The position numbers and the translations under genes were made by a program. Below the pieces are notes generated by a model. That model was not told the DNA's origin, ran no database searches, and saw only the letters and a program-made list of their open reading frames with translations. 64,000 nt of DNA. Origin: Diploptera punctata. Its lineage: Eukaryota; Arthropoda; Insecta; Blattodea; Blaberidae. This document shows positions 1-9,403 of this stretch, in pieces. Within the stretch, counting starts at the first letter, position 1, and the number at the start of each line of letters is the position of its first letter. The stretch covers positions 31,275 to 95,274 of the forward strand of contig JASPKZ010009913.1 of NCBI GenBank assembly GCA_030220185.1. Reading direction: 5' to 3'.

Positions 1-105
1 ACAGGGTTTGGGTCAGTTTAAAAATCCTGACCCCAACGGGACTTGAACCCTCGACCCTCCGATTTGTAGCTCAGTGCCTTAACCATTACGCTACGGCGTT
101 CCCCC
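1..105 (-). mobile_element. SINE-A, head part
   Basis: tRNA-derived SINE read on the minus strand. The A box (tagcgtaatgg) and B box (ggttcaagtcc) of a pol III promoter are both present. The 5' end lies near 105 and the 3' body is cut by the window edge. Other copies lie at 3623-3923, 31638-31944, 50295-50802 and 52842-53130. Confidence 0.85.
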
Positions 106-300
106 AGAAGAACTGTTAGTAGCATGAATTTCTTCTGCTGATGATGGAAGTCGACTTCCGAAAGGCCTACAGTTACTAATTTAAAATAATTTTTAACACA
201 GTTGAGGACGACGGCATCCGCCAAAAGGTATATATTTTAACATTTTAATTTATGATTACTACCTTAACGGAATTTAGTATGTATTTCATTAGTTTTGATT
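106..300 (+). mobile_element. HHR-bearing repeat, single-arm copy
   Basis: Shares gttgaggacgacgg and a tail ending in ttaacggaattt with the foldback elements at 361-736 and 58345-58785. It carries one hammerhead-like core (separate entry) and has no mirror arm. SINE-A abuts it on the left and Rep-Y begins near 310. It is probably a non-autonomous retroelement; the boundaries are approximate. Confidence 0.6.
116..179 (+). ncRNA. Hammerhead ribozyme motif, type I-like
   Basis: Seen directly: core CTGATGA at 138-144; stem II GGAAG (146-150) / CTTCC (155-159) closed by loop TCGA; core GAAA at 160-163; a palindromic stem III in AGGCCT (163-168); predicted cleavage after A169. CAG (170-172) pairs with CTG (135-137) to close stem I, and TTAGTA (116-121) can pair with TACTAA (174-179) across an asymmetric internal loop. 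All conserved core bases are present. Very short stem III is the form known from Penelope-like elements. Activity is inferred, not shown. Confidence 0.75.
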
Positions 301-430
301 AAGTTCCAGTTCTACTGTACTACTTCGTCGACGCCGTCTATTGGGGGAACTGTGGTGCTATAAAATAAAATAAGTTAAAATATACCTTCTTAGGTAAAAT
401 CCGTCGTCCATAAAATATGTAATCTTTATG

Positions 431-470
431 CCTGTAGGCCTTTCAGAACATCCGTTCCATCTTCAGTAGG
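431..470 (-). ncRNA. Hammerhead motif in left arm of F1
   Basis: On the minus strand: CTGAAGA (460-466), stem II GGAAC / GTTCT with a 4-base loop, GAAA, then the palindromic stem III and CAGG. The stem I partner reads CCTA instead of CCTG, so stem I is weakened. All core bases are intact. Confidence 0.6.
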
Positions 471-573
471 TCCCTCTTCGCTATAACATCCAGTATGATG
501 GTTGATGCTGCGACAACACCACATTAGGACCAGCAGCATCAACCATCATACTGGATGTTGTAGCGAAGAGGGA

Positions 574-613
574 CCTGCTGAAGATGGAACGGATGTTCTG
601 AAAGGCCTACAGG
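574..613 (+). ncRNA. Hammerhead motif in right arm of F1
   Basis: CCTG (574-577) pairs with CAGG (610-613) as stem I. Core CTGAAGA is at 578-584. Stem II is GGAAC (586-590) / GTTCT (595-599) with loop GGAT. GAAA is at 600-603, with predicted cleavage after A609. Stem II differs in sequence from the motif at 116-179 yet still pairs, which supports a conserved RNA fold. Confidence 0.7.
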
Positions 614-1224
614 CATAAAGATTACATATTTTATAAGTTGAGGACGACGGATTTTACCTAAGAAGGAATATTTTAACTTATTTTATTTTATGACTCTCCA
701 CTTCAACGGTTTTATCAATGAATTTTATTAATATTGACTGTGGTGCTACATTTACCCGCCATATGATTGAATTGTGTGTGTATTTTACGGAAAATACGAT
801 TGGATACAAGGTAAGATGTTACCAATAATTAGGAACTTTCTCCATTTATTTGTGTCAAAAATGTATATATCGACCTATTTAATCAGACATTTATGCTTTT
901 TCCATTATGTTCATAGTTATCCTTTATTTACAAATTCATTGCGAGCAGAATTTATGCTACATGCTTACTCACCTATAAATTCTGCTGTTATTTTCACCAC
1001 ATCCTCAATGGCAAATGTGGGGTATTTTTCACTAAACTGTTTGAAAACATTCAAAATAATTTGTTTCTGTCTGCTTTTCAAAAACTTTCATTTTCAAAGT
1101 TTTAAGAAATTCTACAAAAAATGGTCATTTTGAAACAACTGAAATTCCAACGCATTGCGCGTGCGTATGAATATAACAATGCTTATTTAATCTATTAAAA
1201 TTGTAATTGTATATTTTAAAATAT

Positions 1225-1622
1225 CGGCCGCGGTGGACTAGTGGTTATGCTCCTTGCCTCTGGTCCCGAGGCTCGCGGGTTCAAACCCGGCCGGGGTCGA
1301 TGGATTTTTTAGGACGGAAAAATCCAAGGAGCAAGTCCTCCGGGAGGGACTTTAAGCCGTGGGTCCCGAGTCTGAAGATTTTCAGGCTCGTTAAAAGTCC
1401 TTAAGCCTGAATGAAAAGGCCTCTAAGCAAAATTTACCGAATTTTCCCGTCCCAGTACTACCTAGATGTCAGTATGAGGCGGAACGCTGACCATGTACCA
1501 CTCAAAATGACATCTGTACGAAAACAAGAGAAACTAAATTAGTATGGTTCAAATTCTTCCCTGTAGGGGGAGAGTGCCTAAATCTCTGTAAAGGGAAAAC
1601 ACGGGCTTACAATACAATATTT
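1225..1622 (+). mobile_element. SINE-C, full length
   Basis: tRNA-headed SINE of about 395 bp. The B box is ggttcaaaccc. The tail is a short run based on caata. It sits inside Rep-Y, with an imperfect copy of atattttaaa on each side. Paralogues: 5579-5950, 12805-13030, 14328-14642, 35412-35800, 47055-47450 and 54176-54580. Confidence 0.85.
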
Positions 1623-1840
1623 TTAAATTCTCCCATATAGCTTACATAGACATGTGCTAGATAATACATATTTTTATGTTCTCTATTTCGAGTGGTAGAA
1701 AGCGAATTACATTTTTTTACACACTCAAAGGTAAAACTATTATTAGACCAATGGAAATGTAGTCCATACATGTTTTGTTTACATTACAACTGGAACTTGG
1801 CTCGGAAGAGGTATAGCAGTAGCTATTGATAATGTTGTAC

Positions 1841-2047
1841 TAAAACAACTCAAACTAACTGAATGATGCAATAAGATACCATATGGAGGAGTTGCCAAAT
1901 ATGATGACAGCTGCAGCCAAAAGTGGTCATAAGGTCAGCAATGTTTGCCAAATTCTGTTCATAGTAACAATTTGCATCCCAAACTAACCATTTTGGAACC
2001 AAAAGCTCATTATATTTTCTATTTGTAGAATTAATTCAATTTATCCG
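1841..2047. other. Unclassified spacer
   Basis: AT-rich sequence with no repeat partner, promoter or credible reading frame that I can identify. It ends at the TA microsatellite. Confidence 0.5.
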
Positions 2048-2051
2048 TATA

Positions 2052-2092
<41 letters not shown>
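2048..2092. repeat. (TA)n microsatellite
   Basis: Almost pure TA run at the 5' edge of a SINE-B copy. Confidence 0.95.
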
Positions 2093-2095
<3 letters not shown>

Positions 2096-2415
2096 ACCGT
2101 TGTGGTCTCGAGGTAGCGTGCTGCCTTGTCACGCAGCGGGTCCGGGTTCGATTCCCGGTCGGGACAGGCTCTTGGTAAGGTTTTTTTCGGAGTTTTTCCT
2201 CACCTGTAAGACAAATGTCAGGAAGTTTTGGGCCCAACGGTCTCCGAAAATCATCCGGCCACCATCATCATCCTGATAATTATCATCATCACCGGTGTGA
2301 AAAACAACGGGAAGCTACCACACCTATAATTCTCTTGTAAAGCTGCAAAGCATAGCATGGAAATGCTATGATTGCAGTGAATGACCTGCCTTCGGGCAGA
2401 ATTACTACGGATGGA
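2093..2415 (+). mobile_element. SINE-B, full length
   Basis: tRNA-headed SINE starting ccaccgttgtggtctcg, with B box gggttcgattccc, a middle ATC-rich stretch and a 3' end reading ctacggatgga. This is the most frequent SINE in the window. Confidence 0.85.
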
Positions 2416-2424
2416 TATGTGTGT

Positions 2425-2471
<47 letters not shown>

Positions 2472-2510
2472 CGTGTGTGAGAGTGAGTGTGTGTGCGTGC
2501 GTGCGTGTGA
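2416..2510. repeat. Compound (TG)n/(AG)n microsatellite
   Basis: GT, GA and GTGC runs directly after the SINE-B tail. The minus-strand frame full of His-Thr and Ser-Leu repeats here is this microsatellite translated, not a gene. Confidence 0.95.
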
Positions 2511-2514
2511 ATTT

Positions 2515-2826
2515 TTTTTTCTAATACCACCAGGTTGTCTTTTATGACATTTTTTTACTTTCTCCCCTGGCATTGGCAGAATTTTAATCCATTTCCTAGA
2601 TTGGGGCACCTGGAAGGCGGAATTACGTTACCCCGATGGTATGGTTGGTGATAGATGATAATGAAGGGTCAGGAGAGTTCTTAACCCAAACTTAACCTAA
2701 ATTCCAGACCATGGGCAACCACAGGAATAATTCCCTTTAAGGGGGGAAAAAAAAGCCTATGGTTTGACCGGGAATCGAACCCGGGACCTCATGAACTACA
2801 GTCTGGAACGCTGACCACTAGCCCAT
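2515..2826 (-). mobile_element. SINE-F: distinct tRNA head on the SINE-B2 body
   Basis: The minus-strand head (2760-2826) has a tRNA-like fold region with B box gggttcgattccc. The body (2515-2755) matches the 3' domain of the long SINE-B2 form (6573-6935, 50928-51306, 51470-51830), including ctcccctggcattggcag. So a different tRNA head is joined to a shared body. Confidence 0.7.
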
Positions 2827-3475
2827 GAGGTACGTCTGTACCGATCTTCGTGAAAATTTGTATACACAGTGTTTCAGAATTGGCGAGTGTTCAGCCGTTA
2901 TCTATTATGTTCTAAAATCATTAATAATTGTAGTTCATCTGAAACGAAAATTAAAAAATCGCTCTAGCGATCGCAATTTTCGATCTTTCACAACAAAACT
3001 AGGAATATCCTATTAAAATAAACAGAATTATGTCCTATCCAAAACTCAGCTAAATTCGACCGTTAGAAGTGGGGGTTTACTTGAAAGCCGAAATTAAAAT
3101 TTAAAAAAAGCCTATGCGACTGGACCGATTTTGATGAAATGTTGTGTGTGTGTGTTTGTGTGGGTCCCTGGATGATTTGGATTCACAATTGGACCCTGTA
3201 GGTGGCGCTGCGATCGGGTAATAGGAATTTTTTGTCAGATATATAGGAATCTGCATTACCGACATATTCCGCGCGACAACAATGTGACGTCATAACGCAG
3301 GCTTCTTGGGCCACAACAGTTGGCAGTGAAGAGTTTTCTTGCGAAAACTTATTAATTAGTTAATTTTATGGTAAAAAAAAGTTACATATTTTTATCGTCC
3401 GGACATGACACAAGAATTGAACGTTCGGGCAAGACAACGTCTGCCAGGTATGCAAATTTTAAATAAAAATATTAT
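2827..3475 (+). repeat. Rep-V dispersed repeat
   Basis: Carries gaccgattttgatgaaat, a stretch seen in widespread arthropod repeats, and gggtccctggatgatttgg. Similar sequence lies at 24341-24775 (opposite strand) and 26722-27065. Its right end (about 3375-3450) is an inverted copy of 4005-4085. No coding frame is visible. Confidence 0.6.
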
Positions 3476-3479
3476 TTGT

Positions 3480-4003
3480 CCGTACTTAACTTACTTACTT
3501 ACTCACTGGCACTATCGAACCCCGTAGGTTGATGGCCGCGCGGACATAAGCTCTCCATACATCCCTATCCTGAGCTAATGCTTTCCAATCATTCCCTGTA
3601 TAATCTACTTCCCTCAAATCATTTAAAAGTGATCCCACTACAGGCCTCAGGAGGCCCTTGGGGTAGTAGGAGGTTAGGGCTCCCTCTTTTTCTTGACAAT
3701 CGGCACTTGATGTCAGCCGGGGTGTCAGCCCTTCGTGACGGCCGCCTTTACCCCAGAACAAGCGTCTGGTACTCATTTCAGTTAGAGGCTGAGTCGACCC
3801 CAGGGCCATAGTGCCGCCAGAAGGTTTGGGTCAGTTTAAAAATCCTGACCCCACCGGGACTCGAACCCTCGACCCTCCGGCTTGTAGCTCAGTGCCTTAA
3901 CCACTACGCAACGGCGTGCCCCCTCCCTCAAATCATAGTTAATGTTATTCTCCCACCTCATTCTTGGTCTACCAACTGGGCGTTTTCCCTCTGGCTTTCC
4001 TTG
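3480..4003 (-). pseudogene. LINE-a 3' tail, split by SINE-A
   Basis: The minus strand encodes the C-terminal tail of a non-LTR reverse transcriptase, with GRPRMRWENN before the SINE-A insertion and LREVDYTGNDW and RDVWRAYVRAA after it. It ends in a short (AAGT)n run. The sequence is interrupted by SINE-A at 3623-3923 and 5' truncated near 4003, where Rep-V begins. It is non-functional. Confidence 0.8.
3623..3923 (-). mobile_element. SINE-A, full length with TSD
   Basis: Complete SINE of about 300 bp inserted in the LINE-a tail. An exact 13-bp direct repeat, tccctcaaatcat, flanks it at 3610-3622 and 3924-3936. This fixes both SINE-A ends: the head starts ggggcacgcc and the tail ends gatcactttt. 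Removing it restores the LINE-a tail seen elsewhere. Confidence 0.92.
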
Positions 4004-4185
4004 TAGGACCCGGCAGACGTTGTCTTGCCCGAACGTTCAATTCTCGTGTCATGTCCGGACGATAAAAATATGTAACTTTTTTTTTTACAACTGTTGGTTT
4101 ATTGCTAGGATACGGTACATGTACTCGATTACATAATACTTCCGCGGGTACTAAAATTGTCAAAACGCCCACACAGGTAATAAGT
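4004..4185 (+). repeat. Rep-V fragment (acccggcagacgttg type)
   Basis: Matches 22030-22250 in direct orientation and 3375-3450 in inverted orientation. It lies against a truncated LINE-a tail. Confidence 0.6.
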
Positions 4186-4420
4186 TTACCATGTACGCAA
4201 TTTTGTCTGTATAGGAACTAAAACATAAATTACAGTTGTTTAATTTTCCCGTGAAACTCATATTACAGTCACTAAATGCAGATTCACCATTTGTAAAATT
4301 GATATCACTTTCACTTATAGATACTACTTGTACACAATCACCTTCTCTTGCCAATTCACAAATTTCTTCTGAAACATTTACATATTCTTCCATTTTTAAT
4401 ATATTATTGATTAAACACAA
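4160..4420 (-). CDS. Hypothetical 86-residue ORF
   Basis: Open frame with mixed acidic and hydroxyl residues. From an internal Met the N-terminus is MEEYVNVSEEICELAREGD. There is no recognised domain, no paired splice sites and no transposon signature. It sits between Rep-V and Rep-Z and may be a transposon exon relic or chance. Confidence 0.15.
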   Translation of the reverse strand: MCLINNILKMEEYVNVSEEICELAREGDCVQVVSISESDINFTNGESAFSDCNMSFTGKLNNCNLCFSSYTDKIAYMVNLLPVWAF

Positions 4421-4562
4421 TCTTTATAAAAAAGTAATGAAAATGAAACAATATTAGTAACCGCAACACATGAATTCATAAAACACTGTGCAAAGAAAAG
4501 AGCACAATGCATGTGGATGATACAGTTCAATGCGTAGAATTGTGTGCGCCTGGAATTCACAG
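4421..4562. other. Unclassified spacer beside Rep-Z
   Basis: The segment 4544-4565 (starts gtgcgcctggaattcac) recurs at 5221-5242 with one mismatch, flanking the Rep-Z copy. No gene is seen. Confidence 0.4.
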
Positions 4563-5210
4563 TGACTATTTAACTCATGCCCCAAATGGGAGTCAATGAC
4601 CAATCACATTTCAATGATTTTTTATTTACAACCAATCACAGTCGTGTTTCGCCTAGAATTTACCAACTAAAGTTTTATCATAATAAAGAAAGCACCTCCT
4701 TTTTAACATTCTGAATAGGTCATAGCATTATTTTGCAGTGACTGACTCGCTAAGAAATGCGGCTACCAGATTGTATATATAGTGCATGAATGTCAACACA
4801 TAGCGCATGCGGGAGTTAATATAAGAACATTTGTACCAATTTGATTATACCACCAAAAAAAGAAACCACTGTTTGCACTTTCTTAAATGTATTTTTCCCC
4901 AGGTAATAACATTCCAGAAAAATATAATTGTCATATTTACATCATAGGACATCAGAAATGAATTAATATACAGTTTGATGTGTTTCATTTTTTCTCCACT
5001 AGAGTGCGTTCTTACAATAATGCGTTCCTTTGGCAATAAATAATATGATCTGGTTGCAGTGATGAACAAAATAAGCAAATGAAGCGTACCAATCGTTTCT
5101 CATTTGTTTTCAAACATCGCCGTTTACATTCAATATATAGATATTTGAAATAACTTTGTGAGTCGTGAATTTATCGATAATTTGGAAATCACTCGTGGCA
5201 TTACTAATAC
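4563..5210 (-). mobile_element. Rep-Z copy 1
   Basis: Non-coding repeat running from gactatttaactcatgcc to ctcgtggcattac. Landmarks are caaatgggagtcaatgacc, ggtagccg/cggctacc, and aacatcgccgtttac. It is flanked by a near-exact 22-bp direct repeat. The family has at least eight other copies here and lacks any ORF, so it is probably non-autonomous. Confidence 0.75.
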
Positions 5211-5242
5211 ATAATAATGCGTGCGCCGGGAATTCACAGTGA

Positions 5243-5578
5243 TAACAGCCTCCCTCTCGTCATGCCTCGCTCGCCTTCTTGTCAGTTCCTAGCTGTACTC
5301 GCAGTTAGTTCTGAATACGAAGGATTATGGGGGGAATATTGTAGATATATTTTGCACCATCCTGTATAAGAGAGGTTGAATAATGAAATTCTCTGCTGAG
5401 GCACGCGCCTCACTTTCACAGCGTGCAGACTCGTTTCCTGAAGGTCGTCTACTTCGTAATACAATCCTATTTGTAAAATGTAAATAAATGAACATCGCTT
5501 ACAGTTTCAATGCAAAATAACAATCTGGAGTTTTATTCCTATTTTTGTTTCTGATAGAATAAAAAAATCAAGTCACTT
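5243..5578. other. Unclassified spacer
   Basis: GC-richer near 5250-5290, AT-rich afterwards. The short minus-strand ORF at 5282-5464 has no recognised domain. Confidence 0.4.
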
Positions 5579-5950
5579 GTCCGGTGATCTATGGGGTAAA
5601 TTCTTTGCCTCTGGTCCCGAGAGACCCGGGTTGAAACCTGACAGGGATTATTGAAATTTTTTGGATACAAAATTTCAAGGGACAAGTCCTTCAGGAGGAC
5701 TTTGTGTCGCGGGTCTTAAATTTTTTGGGGTCGTAAAAGAACCTCAAACGCAATTTAATGTATCTGAGCAAAATTTAATCGGCCTTTCCAATCAAAGTAG
5801 TACCTTAGTTGACTACTAGATGTCTCTTTTTGTAAAGCCTGGCATTGTGTGGTCAAAAAAGAAAAAATAGTGTGATTCTCACCCAACAGGTTGTGCCACT
5901 GTAAAGCCCGGGTACATGGCGGAATTACAAACATCTATAAGGTGAGAGGT
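5579..5950 (+). mobile_element. SINE-C, old diverged copy
   Basis: Recognisable by ctctggtcccgag, a damaged B box (ggttgaaacct) and the downstream order of blocks shared with 1225-1622. It is heavily mutated, hence an older insertion. Confidence 0.7.
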
Positions 5951-6049
5951 TAAACTAGGATGGAGAAGTATTATAATTTCAGTTTCTTATTTATTCCAGT
6001 ATTATTCATTACAGGGACTCTTTGTCATCCTAACTTCTCTCAAAAACAT

Positions 6050-6533
6050 TAAATTGAATATATATAAATTTCGTGTCACGTTGTTTGTCCGCGATGGAAT
6101 CCTAAACTACTGAACCGATTTTTATAAAATTTTGCACACTGTGTGCAGTTTGATCCAACTTGAGACTTTGGGTAGTTTATAACTAAATTCTAGTCGCATT
6201 ATTTTTATTGCAAATTATTTGTTTATTATTTAACAAAGAGTTATAATTATCTGTGAGTTCCATACGATTCTAACAGATGGCGGTTGTAAGGTAATTTTGT
6301 AAGGTAATTGGTTTATTATTTAACAAAGAGAGATCCAGATGGCTGTGATTTTTGTTGCAACTGCGAATTTCAATTGAATTACAAATATTGATTATTTCAT
6401 AATTTAAGTGTGTTCAGTGTTTATTTTATTTTCAATATTATTAATTTGTGTGTAAGTATTAGTTTTAAGTAATCTGGCTGAAAGACAGCAACTTAATTTA
6501 AATTTTTAACGTATACCTTAGCCACAGCAACGC
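6050..6533 (+). repeat. Rep-V-like repeat
   Basis: Contains actactgaaccgattttta, an arthropod repeat motif, and ends near ccacagcaacgcac before a TA run. taattggtttattatttaac is internally duplicated. No coding potential. Confidence 0.5.
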
Positions 6534-6535
6534 AC

Positions 6536-6572
<37 letters not shown>
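6534..6572. repeat. (TA)n microsatellite
   Basis: TA run between Rep-V and SINE-B2. Confidence 0.95.
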
Positions 6573-6940
6573 GCCCCAGGTTGTGCTTTTTGGACATTTC
6601 TGGTGTTCTCTCCTGGCATTTGAGTAATTGTAACCCACTTCTGAGGTTGGCGCACCTGGAAGGCGAGGTTACGTTGCCCCGATGATATGATGGGTGATGA
6701 TGATTATAATGGTGCGCCAGGAGAGTCCTTAATCCTAAGCTTAATCTAAGATGAATATGATGATGATTGCGATGACCATATGGTGTTCGGGTACCGTTTG
6801 GGCCTTAAAGTTTCCTGACATTTGTCTTACAGGTGAGGACCCCGATAAAAACCTCATCCAGGAAACTGTCTTTACTGGGGATCGAACCCGCTGCGTGACA
6901 AGGCAGCACGCTACCATAGCGGTGGACGCTCTTGAAAATA
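6573..6940 (-). mobile_element. SINE-B2, long form
   Basis: SINE-B head on the right (cgctgcgtgacaaggcagc) joined to the alternative 3' body marked by ttctctcctggcatt and ccccgatgatatgatgg. Same arrangement as 50928-51306 and 51470-51830. Confidence 0.75.
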
Positions 6941-6969
6941 TATAAAACTGCCATTCTCTCGGTTATATC

Positions 6970-7275
6970 ATCCATCCATCCATAGTAATTCTGCCCGAAG
7001 GCAGGTCCTTCACTGCAATCATAGCATTTTCATGCTATGCTTGCAGCTCTACTAGGGAATTGTAGGTGTGGTAGCTTCCCGGTGAAGGATGATGATGATG
7101 GCCATATGATTTCGGGGACCGTTTGGGCTTTAAAGTTTTCCTGGCATTTGTCTTACAGGTGAGGAAAAACCCCGATAAAAACCTCACCCAGAAAAACTGC
7201 CCCGACCGGGGATCGAACCCGGGCCCGCTGCGTGACAAGGCAGCACGCTACCTCGAGACCACATCCGGTGGACGG
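6970..7275 (-). mobile_element. SINE-B
   Basis: Minus-strand copy with B box gggttcgatcccc. The 3' end is a (TGGA)n run (catccatccatcc on the plus strand). Short ORFs on both strands come from this SINE. Confidence 0.88.
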
Positions 7276-7740
7276 TTATATTATATGAATGCGAAACATG
7301 GACTCTTGCTTTAAGGGAGGAGAAAACATTACACGAGTATTTCAGAATAAAATTCTTAGGACATTTTTGGACCAAAGAGAGATGAACAGACATGCGAATG
7401 GGAAAGACTACATAGGGCCTAACAGTGAGCTATATGATTCTTTAGAAAACCAGATATAATAAGAACAGTTAGATCTTGTAGACTGCGATGGGCAGGACAT
7501 GGGGCACAAATGGGAATGAGAAAAGGGCATGGTGCCTTCTTGTAGGAAAACCAGAGGGAAAACCTCCAATTGCCAGACCAAGAATGAGGTGGGAGAATAA
7601 CATTAACGATGATTTGAGGAAAGTAGATTATACAGGGGATGTTTCGGAAATATTAGATTAGCATAGGGATGTGTGGAGAGCTTATGTCCGCACGGCCATG
7701 AACCAACCATTCGACAGAGTCAGTGAGTTAATTAATTGAT
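7276..7740 (+). pseudogene. LINE-a reverse transcriptase tail
   Basis: Conceptual reading gives TLALREE-like, NKILRTFLDQRE-like and RLRWAGH motifs, then GRPRMRWENN and DVWRAYVR, with several frame breaks and stops. It is a 5'-truncated, dead copy abutting SINE-B. Confidence 0.75.
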
Positions 7741-8165
7741 ACTGAATAGCTTAAAATGTCTAAAAATACATTCGTAAAGCTAAATGTATCTTTAATTAAC
7801 ATAAAAACTGTCATAATGTGATATAATTAGAAACAGAGATATAATGTTAACATAAAGAGTGTTCCCTTAATAGGAAATCAGATAATGGTGCATGTTTATC
7901 TTCAGCCAGTTGAATGATATTTCTCTCTGAGATGTGATTTTAAGAATGCGAGTCGAGGAATATAAAACCGCTGACGTCATGCAGAATTAATGAGTGTTTG
8001 TGACATTAAGTTATGAATATGTAAATCAAACATTACTTCCACAACATAATTTCAAATGTGATGCTTTACATATCACGTCATGTTGTCCCCATTCATATCT
8101 CATCAGCACGTGTTATTTGTTAAAACAGGATCTCAAATGTGCAGAATATATGACCAGTACTGCTC
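7741..8165. other. Unclassified AT-rich spacer
   Basis: No repeat partner in the window. The plus-strand frame over 7994-8365 runs into an AAT microsatellite and a SINE, so it is not credible. Confidence 0.5.
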
Positions 8166-8176
8166 TAAATCCTCAC

Positions 8177-8209
<33 letters not shown>
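8166..8209. repeat. (AAT)n microsatellite
   Basis: Pure AAT run. Confidence 0.95.
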
Positions 8210-8471
8210 CTCCACTTCAAAGCTGTGCTTTCAGCTTTACTAGGGAATTGTAGGTGTGGTAGCTTCCCGTTGCTTTCCACACCGGTGAAGGATGATGATG
8301 ATGGCCATATGATTTCGGGGACCGTTTGGGCCTTAAAGTTTTCCTGGCATTTGTCTTACAGGTGAGGAAAAACCCCGATAAAAACCTCACCCAGAAAAAC
8401 TGCCCCGATCGGGGATCGAAACCGGGCGCGCTGCGTGACAAGGCAGCACGCTACCTCGAGACCACAGCGGT

Positions 8472-8475
<4 letters not shown>
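8210..8475 (-). mobile_element. SINE-B, 3' shortened
   Basis: Minus-strand SINE-B whose 3' end is lost at the AAT run. The head at 8475 adjoins a CA repeat. Confidence 0.85.

Positions 8476-8549
<74 letters not shown>
8474..8549. repeat. (CA)n(TA)n microsatellite
   Basis: CA run passing into a TA run. It explains the apparent His-Thr and Ile-Tyr repeat proteins. Confidence 0.95.
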
Positions 8550-8551
<2 letters not shown>

Positions 8552-8626
8552 CTACGGACTTGTAGACTACCAGTTTGCAACAAACATTCACAAATTTCCC
8601 TTAATTAAATAATAATAATATTATTG

Positions 8627-8955
8627 TCCACCGCTGTGGTCTAGAGGTAGCGTGTTGCCTTGTCACGCAGCGGGCCCGAGTTCGATCCCCGGTCGGGGCA
8701 GTTTTTCTGGGTGAGGTTTTTTATCGGGGTTTTTACTCACCTGTAAATGGCAGGAAAACTTTAAGGCCCAAACGGTCCCCGAAATCATAGGGCCATCGTC
8801 ATCATCACCCTCATCATCATCATCCTTCACCGGTGTGAAAAGCAACGGGAAGCTACCACACCTACAATTCCCTAGTAAAGCTGCAAGCATAGCATGAAAA
8901 TGCTATGATTGCAGTGAAGGACCTGCCTTCGGGCAGAATTACTATGGATGGAATA
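8627..8955 (+). mobile_element. SINE-B, full length
   Basis: Starts gtccaccgctgtggtct and ends ttactatggatgga. It is in the opposite orientation to the copy at 8210-8475, about 150 bp away, so the two could form a hairpin transcript. Confidence 0.88.
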
Positions 8956-8961
8956 TTATTA

Positions 8962-9292
8962 TTATTATTCTATTTCTATATTCGGGTTTTTACAGCTGCT
9001 GCCGTCTTTCCGTGCTAAACCTCCAAAGCCGACGATCTTGGGCATCTTCAATGCTTAGCCCTCTTGCTTGCATAACTGTCTTCATGTTTTACTTCCATGT
9101 TAACTTTGGTCTCCCTCTTTTCTTCTTTCTGGTCGGTTGCCACTGATATAGTTGCTTCGAACATCGCTCATCTTCCATTCTTAAAATATGTCCTAACCAT
9201 TTTAATTTTTTCTCCTCAATTCTTTCAATTATGCTTTCTTCTGCTTCCATTATGTTTCTAATTTCCTTATTTGTGACATGTTCTAATGCATA
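8962..9292 (-). pseudogene. LINE-c tail fragment
   Basis: Minus-strand match to the longer copy at 17768-18350. It is frameshifted and non-functional, and is followed by an AT-rich simple repeat. Confidence 0.7.
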
Positions 9293-9370
9293 ATAAAAAA
9301 AATAATAATAAAAAAAAAAATAATAATAAGAATAGTATATAAGTAATAATAATAATAATAATAAATCGAT
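9293..9370. repeat. AT-rich simple repeat
   Basis: Imperfect A-rich and TAA runs. Confidence 0.9.
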
Positions 9371-9403
9371 AGATAGTCATAGCATAGATAGATAATCGGT
9401 TAA

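Larger units (their letters stand above)
361..736 (+). mobile_element. HHR-FB foldback element, copy F1
   Basis: Two arms of roughly 140 bases (left to about 509, right from about 531) are near-perfect reverse complements around a ~20-base spacer. A ~46-base unpaired tail beginning gactctccac lies on the right only. The element is flanked by an exact 12-bp direct repeat, actgtggtgcta, at 349-360 and 737-748, which fits a target-site duplication in Rep-Y. Each arm holds a hammerhead core, on opposite strands. No protein is encoded. Confidence 0.8.
310..1840 (+). repeat. Rep-Y, split by a foldback and a SINE-C
   Basis: Dispersed non-coding repeat also found at 14645-14850, 38505-38845 and 44028-44375. 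Shared landmarks are ccaataattag, the block around gtgctagataatac, and gtttacattacaactg. The foldback (361-736) and SINE-C (1225-1622) are later insertions. No terminal inverted repeats or coding frame are recognised. Confidence 0.7.

Noticed and set aside
774..1133. 119-residue plus-strand frame
   Set aside because: It lies inside non-coding Rep-Y; corresponding copies at 38505 and 44028 do not keep the frame.
7123..7314. Small ORFs repeated at many sites (7035, 8217, 8326, 33135, 37134)
   Set aside because: They are readings of SINE-B copies on either strand, not conserved proteins.
8356..8583. Open frames rich in Ile-Tyr or His-Thr repeats (also 2289-2609, 23417-23702, 30767-31177)
   Set aside because: They are translations of TA and CA microsatellites.
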